Shown: piece after piece, positions 1 to 5,696 of the stretch
Layout of the letters: every line of letters starts with the position of its first letter
Numbering within the stretch: position 1 is the first letter of the stretch
Assembly (NCBI GenBank): GCA_017458805.1
Contig: JAFTAC010000492.1
Location: 1 to 7,533, forward strand
Length of the DNA: 7,533 nucleotides
Direction: 5' to 3'
From: Victivallales bacterium
GTDB taxonomy: Bacteria > Verrucomicrobiota > Lentisphaeria > Oligosphaerales > Oligosphaeraceae
Position numbers and translations under genes: made by a program
The notes under the pieces: model-generated
What the model was told of the DNA's origin: nothing
Seen by the model: only the letters and a program-made list of their open reading frames with translations
Databases searched by the model: none

Positions 1-1
1 C

Positions 2-3000
2 CAACAAGGTTTCCGCGAGGGCGTCACGTTCATCTGCGAGAATCCGGAATGTCCGCAATATGGCGAGAAGGTACATGCTGACTACAACGCCGCCATCGTC
101 AGCCTGGCGGGCGACAACCAGATTGACAGAATGGCCCTGGGCACCCCCGAGGCCGCCGAGGTGCGCGCACAGGAGCTGGCTGAACTGGGCTTCAACGTCG
201 TCCTCTACAACGGTCGCCACTTCCGCGCCAACTTCCTGGAGGAGTATGACAAAATCAGCGAGACGGCCAGGCTGCTCTCCAACTCCCTCAAGGCGAAGGG
301 TATCGAGCTAATCGAGCACCACGACCCCACCATCATGAGCTACAGGGGCTATCCGATGATGCTCCACACCCTCGACTGGCTTCAGCGGGACATCCGCACG
401 GGCGAAACCACCTACTGGTACTGCCCCCAGAACCCCGATTTCGCCCGCTACATGATTGACTACCTGCGGCGCTACCAGCAGAGCGTCGGCGCGGCAGGCT
501 TCATGATTGACGAGCTGACCTATGGCAGCGCAAACTTCTGCGCGTGCGACCACTGCCGCGCCAGCTACGCCAAGGAGACGGGCAAGTCCGCGCCCGACTG
601 GTCCAACCCGAGGGCGATGGACGCCGCGCAACGCGACTACCGCCGCTTCGCAGTCACCAAGGTTCTGGAACTGGAATCCGACATGCTGAACGCTATGCAG
701 GAGATTCGCCCCGACACCATCATGATGACCTATTGCAGCGACTATGGCGACGCCATCAGCGCCAACGAGGACCTAACCCGCACTGCGGCCTACAACTGCC
801 CCTTCGTCGGCTGGGAGAACATGATCTACAACACCTGCAACAGCTGGGTGAGCAACATGCGCAACCTGAAAATGCGCGACGGCTACGGCGACTTCTACAA
901 CATCCCCGTCTGGAGCCTGAACCGCGAGTGCGTCACCCCGAACGCCCACTATGTGAGCTGGATGATGTGCCAGGCGGGTCGCCACGGCATCTGGTACGGA
1001 AACAGGGGGCTTGCAGACAATGACGAGAACAGGAGCTTCTTCAAGACCTACAACAAGTGGGCAGACAGGATGCCGCACCGCTTCGCGCGCCCCTTCACCA
1101 AGGTCGGAATGCTCAACTCCACCCAGACGCAGAAGGCCTCCAACAGCCGCGAGTTCGCCTGGTTCGACTACATCGGCACAGCCGACACCTTCCTGCGCAA
1201 CAACCTGCAATACACCACGCTGCTGGACGGCGACCTCTTCTACACCAACCGCCTTGGGCAATACACGGTGCTCATCCTCCCCAGCCAGGCCGCCCTCTCC
1301 GCAAAGCAGTGCAACAACCTTGTGGCGTGGGTGAAGGCGGGCGGCACCGCCGTCATCACGGGCAACACCTCGCGCTTCGACGAATACGGCAATCCCCTGA
1401 TGAACTACCGCCTTTCCGAGGCCCTCAAGGTCAAGTGGGACGGCTCCTTGAACGGCTCCGCAACCATCTCCGCCCCAGGCAGCTCCAGCTCATTCAACCT
1501 GGCGGGCATTGACAAGCTGGCGCCGATGGACGCCTCCGTCAAGACGCTGGCCGAGGCGCAAGTCGGAGGAACACGCCACCCCTTCGCCGTGGAAACGCCC
1601 TGCGGCGAGGGACGCTTCATCACGGTCGCGGGGCAGGTCGGCACACTGCTCTATGAGCTTGAAACCCGCAACGGCAGCCGCTACAACTACCGCGAGAATC
1701 CAGGCGCGTCGGCGTTCCTCTGCTGGCTCTACCGCCATGCCGTCAAGGATGCCCTGGTGGAGTTCGAGGGCTTCCCGAAGGATGTCCCCGCCATTGCCAA
1801 CCAGTTGATGGACGGACCCGACGCGGGCACCATCTACATTCAGCTTATGAACTTCAGCGGCAAGGACATCATGTTTGGCAAGGTCTCCACATACGGCACG
1901 CCCGAAAACATTACCTTCCCAGAAATCAAGGGGGAACTGGTGGTGAAGGTGTCGGTGCCTTGCAGTGCGGATGCACTTCTGGAGCGCCCCTTCGAGGGGA
2001 ATCTCGCCATACGCGGGCGCCAGGTCGGCTCCGCCACGCTTTTCACTGTTCCCGGCAAGGAGCTCAAGAGCTTCGCCCAGCTGAAAATCAGCGGCGCCAA
2101 GCCCCAGATGAAGATACTGGAGCCGCCGATGGTCAAGGCGGGCGCGGGCAGGAAATACGCGCCGTTGGAGCAGCCCTTCCGTGCAGAGCAGTTCTACAAG
2201 CCCGCTGAAATGCGCGGCGAAATTGTCGAGGCCCCAACAGGCTTTGCGCTGGGGGACTTCACCATTGGTGCGGACGGCGCCGTCTATCTGAAGGGCGAAC
2301 TGCTTTTCAATGGCGAGCTCTGGCAGTCTGAAAACGAAGTGACGCTGCCTGTGCGCCGTGCCTCCTTCCTGGAGAACTCTACAACAGTCGGCTGGAAGAA
2401 CGGCGGCAAAAACTGTGGCTTCCTCACCTCCATGGTCGGCATGGACGGCGACTGCTCCGCCGTGCGCGAAACCGTCCTCCGCGAGGATGGGCGCCTGGAG
2501 GTTACCATCGGCGGCACGCTGCTGCCTAAAGACTACCAGCTGAATGGCTTCGGCTATGCTGTGCGCATCCCCAAGAAGCTGCTGGCTGGCGCCACCGCCA
2601 CCCTCCACTACGGAATGCATCGAAGCGATCCGCCGCCAAAGCAATACACCTTCACGGGCAATGAGCCAGACGGACGCCTGCGGGAACTCAGCCAGGTGCG
2701 CGACATCCAAATCAACGGCAAGCTCCCCTTCAGCATCGACTTCACGCCCATGGGGCCTTGGGGCCTTTACAACGACGACCTCTCCAGCGAGACATACGCC
2801 TTCTTCGTCGTCGATGGCGACAGCTATGTGGCCTTCCTCGCCAGCGGACGCTTCCGCTATGGAGCGAAGTACTGCCACAAGATTGTGGTGCGCCCTGGCG
2901 TGGCCGACTTCGACCGCATCCACCCGACCCGCTTCGCCCACTACCAGTACAATCGGGGGGCGAGCCAGCGCATCCAGTTCACGGATGGCGACACGGCCTC

Positions 3001-3508
3001 GGGCATGGCGATTCATCCGCAGAGGGTTATGTACTCCAAGGAGTTTGCGAAGGGCTCTCTGAAGCTGTGGAGCAAGCCAGTCTCCATCGTGAAAACACGC
3101 CTGGGCGGACCGTTCTTCTCCGCTGGTGCGAAAATCAGCGGCGAGAATGCGCTCACGCTCACGCATCAGGATGCGCTGGTGCTGGTCAATGTCGCCCTGG
3201 CGGGCCCCTCCAAAGGCACAGCCTCCATCAACGGCAGGCAGGTATCCTTTGACATCGCTGAAGGTTCCAAGAAGACAGTTGTCCTGCCCGCCTATATACG
3301 CAATGGCAAGGCGACGCTGGCGATTGCAGGCGAGGCGATTGTCTGCGGCATTATCGTTCAGCCCGTGCTCTTCGCCGAGGAGGACTACCTCTTCGACCGC
3401 ACCTTCTGGAACACGGGCCTCGTTCCATACCTGATTCCTCAGCTAAAATGCGACAAGCAAGCCTGGCGTTTCTGGAGCGACGTCGCCTACCGTCAGGCTA
3501 AGGAGTAG
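2..3508 (+). CDS. Large glycoside-hydrolase-like TIM-barrel protein with GH42-type GATase-like domain (5' partial)
   Basis: The frame is open to the left edge, so the N-terminus is missing; 1168 codons precede the TAG stop. The ATG at 131 has no Shine-Dalgarno in front and lies inside conserved-looking sequence, so it is not a credible start; residue numbers below count from it. Residues 1-320 look like a hydrolase TIM barrel of the GH42 / hypothetical-hydrolase-6 kind: FNVVLYNGRHFR, then GFMIDELTYG (D127, E128, a candidate catalytic acid), a Cys cluster FCACDHC (137-142) as found in many PVC-group hydrolase-like proteins, and VGWEN (E229, a possible second carboxylate). Residues 322-440 resemble the GH42 trimerisation, glutamine-amidotransferase-like domain (VLILPSQAALS, GGTAVITGNTSRFDEYG). 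About 490-580 carries GEGRFITVAG and IYIQLMNFSG. The last 400 or so residues look beta-rich and I do not recognise them. The probable role is glycan or glycoside breakdown; the substrate is unknown and activity is inferred from the fold only. It heads an operon with the next gene. Confidence 0.75.
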   Translation, partial: QQGFREGVTFICENPECPQYGEKVHADYNAAIVSLAGDNQIDRMALGTPEAAEVRAQELAELGFNVVLYNGRHFRANFLEEYDKISETARLLSNSLKAKGIELIEHHDPTIMSYRGYPMMLHTLDWLQRDIRTGETTYWYCPQNPDFARYMIDYLRRYQQSVGAAGFMIDELTYGSANFCACDHCRASYAKETGKSAPDWSNPRAMDAAQRDYRRFAVTKVLELESDMLNAMQEIRPDTIMMTYCSDYGDAISANEDLTRTAAYNCPFVGWENMIYNTCNSWVSNMRNLKMRDGYGDFYNIPVWSLNRECVTPNAHYVSWMMCQAGRHGIWYGNRGLADNDENRSFFKTYNKWADRMPHRFARPFTKVGMLNSTQTQKASNSREFAWFDYIGTADTFLRNNLQYTTLLDGDLFYTNRLGQYTVLILPSQAALSAKQCNNLVAWVKAGGTAVITGNTSRFDEYGNPLMNYRLSEALKVKWDGSLNGSATISAPGSSSSFNLAGIDKLAPMDASVKTLAEAQVGGTRHPFAVETPCGEGRFITVAGQVGTLLYELETRNGSRYNYRENPGASAFLCWLYRHAVKDALVEFEGFPKDVPAIANQLMDGPDAGTIYIQLMNFSGKDIMFGKVSTYGTPENITFPEIKGELVVKVSVPCSADALLERPFEGNLAIRGRQVGSATLFTVPGKELKSFAQLKISGAKPQMKILEPPMVKAGAGRKYAPLEQPFRAEQFYKPAEMRGEIVEAPTGFALGDFTIGADGAVYLKGELLFNGELWQSENEVTLPVRRASFLENSTTVGWKNGGKNCGFLTSMVGMDGDCSAVRETVLREDGRLEVTIGGTLLPKDYQLNGFGYAVRIPKKLLAGATATLHYGMHRSDPPPKQYTFTGNEPDGRLRELSQVRDIQINGKLPFSIDFTPMGPWGLYNDDLSSETYAFFVVDGDSYVAFLASGRFRYGAKYCHKIVVRPGVADFDRIHPTRFAHYQYNRGASQRIQFTDGDTASGMAIHPQRVMYSKEFAKGSLKLWSKPVSIVKTRLGGPFFSAGAKISGENALTLTHQDALVLVNVALAGPSKGTASINGRQVSFDIAEGSKKTVVLPAYIRNGKATLAIAGEAIVCGIIVQPVLFAEEDYLFDRTFWNTGLVPYLIPQLKCDKQAWRFWSDVAYRQAKE

Positions 3509-3540
3509 AGGAAGTTGCAAATCAAATACTAAAACGTAAC

Positions 3541-3546
3541 AGGAGA
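3541..3546 (+). promoter_or_regulatory. Ribosome binding site of the oxidoreductase gene
   Basis: AGGAGA lies nine bases before the ATG at 3556 and fixes that start. It sits in a short AT-rich gap of 47 bases after the hydrolase stop codon. No terminator or promoter is visible in the gap, so the two genes are probably co-transcribed. Confidence 0.8.
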
Positions 3547-3555
3547 AATCATCAA

Positions 3556-4083
3556 ATGGCGAACTTTGGCATTATCGGCTGCGGACGCATGGGCAAGAAC
3601 CATGCAAAGGGTATCAGCACTGGAACAGACGGAAAAGTAGTGGCGGTCTATGACCCCAATCCCGATGCGACCGCCTTCATGCATGAAACCTACGGCGCCG
3701 AGGTCATGCCGAACGCCGAGGCCCTCGCCGCCCATCCGAAGGTGGATTGCGTCATCGTCACCAGCCCCACCTACTGCCACCTGGAGGGCGTCAAGGCAGC
3801 CGTCGGCGCCCACAAGCACATCTTCTGCGAGAAGCCTGTTGACCGCACCTGGGAGGCTGCGCTGGAGACAGAAAGCCTGGTCAAGGACTACGACAAGATC
3901 TTCACCATCGGCTTCGTCCGCCGCTATCTCCCCAAGACGCGTCGCCTGAAGGCATTGCTCGACGAGGGCTTCCTTGGGCGCATCCGCTTCTGCAACGTCG
4001 ATTTGCCCCTCGGCATCTTCAAACGCCTCTATGGCGACTGGTTCGCCGATTTCGACAAAAGTGGCGGAGTCTGCTATAACTAG
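3556..4083 (+). pseudogene. Gfo/Idh/MocA family oxidoreductase, truncated to its NAD-binding half by an insertion
   Basis: The 175 residues are a clean N-terminal half of a Gfo/Idh/MocA dehydrogenase; family members usually have about 330-400 residues. The Rossmann motif GCGRMG is at 8-13, and an acidic residue (D33, in VYD) closing the second strand suggests NAD rather than NADP. The family signature EKP is at 92-94 (FCEKPVDRTWEAA), and GFVRRY (119-124) starts the linker to the C-terminal domain. The protein ends SGGVCYN, exactly where the family normally runs on into the catalytic D-x3-H-D-x-D stretch and the large beta-sheet. These are absent, so the product should be inactive. None of the three forward frames after 4083 continues the protein. 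The DNA there is non-coding end sequence of a Mu-like element, so the rest of the gene probably lies past the far end of that element. The intact enzyme would have oxidised or reduced a sugar or polyol, plausibly a product of the upstream hydrolase. That substrate link is inference. Confidence 0.85.
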
Positions 4084-4138
4084 GTAATAGGTTTACTTAG
4101 GATATGGCAGGTTGGGAAAAGTTGTGGGATGGTTTGGC

Positions 4139-4244
4139 GGGGAATGTGCCTGGGAGAGTGAGGCATTGCTTTGGATGGGGGATGGGGGGAGTGTGCCGTG
4201 GGAGGAGGGCTGTCTTTTCTTATCGTAGTGTGGGATAATGTGCC
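4139..4244 (+). repeat. Three direct 12-base repeats at exact 47-base spacing: candidate transposase-binding end sites
   Basis: Copies are GGGGAATGTGCC at 4139-4150, GGGGAGTGTGCC at 4186-4197 and GGATAATGTGCC at 4233-4244. All are in the same orientation, with the invariant core TGTGCC repeating every 47 bases. They lie in non-coding DNA between the element's outer boundary and its terminator hairpin, where Mu-family elements carry several transposase sites; the right end of Mu has three in direct orientation. Against this: the region is very G-rich, the copies are short, the outermost lies about 67 bases inside the proposed tip (further than in Mu), and TGTGCC also occurs by chance elsewhere in the window. 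The role is inference. Confidence 0.45.
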
Positions 4245-4298
4245 AGCAGGAGATGTTTTTTATTCCCCCAAAAGGTGTTGGACTATCTGTCAAAATGA

Positions 4299-4333
4299 AG
4301 GCCCTGATTATGGTTTTCCATAATGCAGGGCCT
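4299..4333 (-). terminator. Hairpin terminator after the transposition operon
   Basis: The arms AGGCCCTGATTATGG (4299-4313) and CCATAATGCAGGGCCT (4318-4333) pair along 15 bases with one bulged base and a four-base loop. Read on the minus strand, the hairpin starts 26 bases beyond the stop codon of the GemA-like gene and is followed by TCATTTTGACAG, a short and imperfect T tract. Position and stem strength support a Rho-independent terminator for the minus-strand operon. The weak tail could also mean an RNA-stabilising stem. Confidence 0.7.
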
Positions 4334-4359
4334 ATTTCGTAGAGGATATGTGATTGGTT

Positions 4360-4806
4360 CTATTTCCTGGGTGCGCCAGGGTGTTGTCTGATGCGTTGTT
4401 TGAGGGCTTCTATGGCCTTGAAGATGCATGTCGGCGGGGCTGTGTCGAGGCTCTGGGGCAGGGTGTCGAGGTTGTTGACCTTGGCGACAAAGCCCAGGAG
4501 CCAGCGTTGTCTGCTATGCACGTCGGGCAGTGACGGGAGCAGTTGGTAGAAGAGGGCGTAGAGCTTGCGGACCATTGGCGTGTGGTGCGTTGGCGTTGTT
4601 GCAGAAGTGGCTGATGTGCCATTCTGCGCTACGTTCCTGCGACGGACGAGGCGCATGATTTCACGATAGACGTCAACACGCTGGTCAGGCGTGAGGTCCT
4701 TGGAAGACGATGCACCCGCAACGCGGTTGAGGAGTTCGCGGTACTGCGCATCTGGCAGCGCGGCCTGCTGCTGGGCTATCTTGATGGCTGCTATGGATAC
4801 TGGCAT
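4360..4806 (-). CDS. GemA/Gp16-like protein (DUF1018) of a Mu-like element
   Basis: This 148-residue protein matches the layout of Mu GemA (Gp16, DUF1018). The N-terminal helical module (about residues 5-58) has IKIAQQQAALPDAQYRELL, then a VAGASSS turn and DLTPDQR, the familiar 'short helix - YR - L - G - S - LT' pattern. A low-complexity Ser/Thr/Ala/His linker (60-77) leads to a second helical module (78-142) with QRWLLGFVAKV and an AIEALKQRI helix. AAGGAG (4815-4820) is eight bases before the ATG. The gene starts 15 bases after the ATPase stop codon, so the two are clearly co-transcribed. Mu GemA is a small early protein reported to affect host gene expression and DNA topology; its biochemical role is poorly defined, and I claim none here. 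It is the last gene of the element, which is unusual because in Mu mor and the late genes follow. I am fairly sure of the family from pattern alone. Confidence 0.75.
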   Translation of the reverse strand: MPVSIAAIKIAQQQAALPDAQYRELLNRVAGASSSKDLTPDQRVDVYREIMRLVRRRNVAQNGTSATSATTPTHHTPMVRKLYALFYQLLPSLPDVHSRQRWLLGFVAKVNNLDTLPQSLDTAPPTCIFKAIEALKQRIRQHPGAPRK

Positions 4807-4814
4807 GGCTGGCG

Positions 4815-4820
4815 CTCCTT
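4815..4820 (-). promoter_or_regulatory. Ribosome binding site of the GemA-like gene
   Basis: AAGGAG on the minus strand, eight bases before the start codon at 4806, placed in the 15-base gap after the ATPase stop codon. It supports the chosen start and translation from a shared mRNA. Confidence 0.75.
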
Positions 4821-4821
4821 G

Positions 4822-5556
4822 TCATTTGCTTGCGGTGGAAGTCGGCGAGACGGGGAGGCGGTCGCGGCCTTCGTAGTCTGCGAGGGCGGCACGGAGGAAC
4901 TTGAGGTCCATGGTGATCCTGGCACGCGAGGCCGCCGCCGATGCATCCTGGAGAAGCCACCATAGGCGGCGCGCGCCACCCCTGCCACGGTCGTTGGCGG
5001 TCTTGTAGGCGAAGTCAACGAGTTCGTCGGTGGGAGTAATGTAGGGCTTGAGGATGTCGGTGCATTCCTCGCGTGAGATGAAGTCGGGGATGATGAGCTT
5101 GTCGCGGAAGCGTCCGATGAACTGCTCCAGGTAGTCGCCGAGGCCCGTGTGGGAGCATTCGCGCATGAAGTAGTCGGTGGCGACAAAGGCGAGCGCAACG
5201 CCCGTGCGGTCGTGGAGGCGACGCAGGTACTCCAGGGCGCGTGCGCGTCCTGCACGGGATGGGATGAGGCGGGCGCATTCGTCGAGGATGAGGATGCAGC
5301 GGTGGCTGGAGAGGAAGGCCTCCAGGGCAGCGTTTGAGGGGGTGCCGACGGTGGAGGCGACGGCTGACGCGATGGTTTCGGTGGAAGTTGAGACGGGGCA
5401 GTCGATGTAGTAGGCGTCCCGCTTGCGGGCTGCCCATGCGGTGACGGCGACGGTCTTGCCGCGCCCCGTGCGCCCCTGGATGAGGACGCAGGCCTGGCGG
5501 TTGATGGCGTAGTCGAGTGTTTCGTTGATGGCTGCGGTGAGGATGGTTGGATACAT
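4822..5556 (-). CDS. MuB-type AAA+ transposition ATPase, short form without N-terminal HTH
   Basis: This 244-residue AAA+ ATPase should bind DNA as an ATP-dependent filament, choose the target and activate the adjacent transposase, as MuB, TnsC and TniB do. Walker A is GRTGRGKT (28-35) and Walker B is CILILDEC (87-94, D92/E93). A sensor-1 like strand FVATDYF is at 124-130. FIGRFRDK (146-153) holds a candidate arginine finger. A C-terminal helical lid includes GGARRLWWLLQDA (193-205). The start is firm: AGGAGA (5565-5570) is eight bases before the ATG, and an in-frame TAG at 5569-5571 excludes a longer protein. Walker A therefore begins only 28 residues in. Mu MuB has about 312 residues with a DNA-binding helix-turn-helix domain in front, which is missing here. 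Length alone would fit IS21 IstB, but the neighbouring GemA-like gene and Mu-type transposase favour the MuB branch. Confidence 0.87.
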   Translation of the reverse strand: MYPTILTAAINETLDYAINRQACVLIQGRTGRGKTVAVTAWAARKRDAYYIDCPVSTSTETIASAVASTVGTPSNAALEAFLSSHRCILILDECARLIPSRAGRARALEYLRRLHDRTGVALAFVATDYFMRECSHTGLGDYLEQFIGRFRDKLIIPDFISREECTDILKPYITPTDELVDFAYKTANDRGRGGARRLWWLLQDASAAASRARITMDLKFLRAALADYEGRDRLPVSPTSTASK

Positions 5557-5696
5557 GGTTGTGTTCTCCTATATATTGTTGTTTTATCGCCACGCCGCGG
5601 CGGGGCGCACAGAACAGGGTTTGAGCCAAAGGACGGGGGGTGTGCCCCCGCGCCCCCCCATAGTGGGGAAGCAGACGGCTTACGAACGACGGGGGG
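5557..5696 (-). other. Transposase-ATPase spacer rich in inverted repeats
   Basis: These 140 bases between the transposase stop and the ATPase start hold no credible gene. They contain a near-perfect 20-base palindrome centred on CCGCGG (5588-5607, one mismatched pair), a hairpin with six-base arms CGGGGG/CCCCCG (5634-5650), and a smaller one, CCCCA-TAG-TGGGG (5656-5668). GGGGGGTGTGCC (5635-5646) also differs by one base from the middle 12-base end repeat. None of the stems is followed by a T tract on the minus strand, so they do not look like terminators. They could be operators or RNA structures that set ATPase level relative to transposase; this is inference. Confidence 0.5.
5565..5570 (-). 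promoter_or_regulatory. Ribosome binding site of the ATPase gene
   Basis: AGGAGA on the minus strand, eight bases before the ATG at 5556. An in-frame TAG overlaps it (5569-5571), so translation cannot begin further upstream. An AT-rich stretch (5571-5585) precedes it and may keep the site unstructured. Confidence 0.8.

Noticed and set aside
131..133. ATG as start of the hydrolase-like gene
   Set aside because: The frame is open upstream to the left edge with plausible coding sequence, and no ribosome binding site precedes this ATG.
1490..3166. 558-codon minus-strand open frame opposite the hydrolase-like gene
   Set aside because: It is antisense to a coherent protein; its Arg/Ala/His-rich composition and lack of motifs fit a shadow frame.
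4093..4293. 66-codon minus-strand open frame in the element end
   Set aside because: Low-complexity Pro/Ser/His-rich translation from G-rich DNA. It lies past the operon terminator and overlaps the end repeats.
4615..4620. A further TGTGCC inside the GemA-like gene, 376 bases (8 x 47) from the last end repeat
   Set aside because: It lacks the GGRKAR half of the motif, lies in coding sequence, and the same hexamer also occurs inside the hydrolase gene near 966; best read as chance.
5571..5577. TATATA as a -10 promoter for the ATPase gene
   Set aside because: It abuts the ribosome binding site, leaving no room for a leader, and there is no -35 box at a suitable distance.
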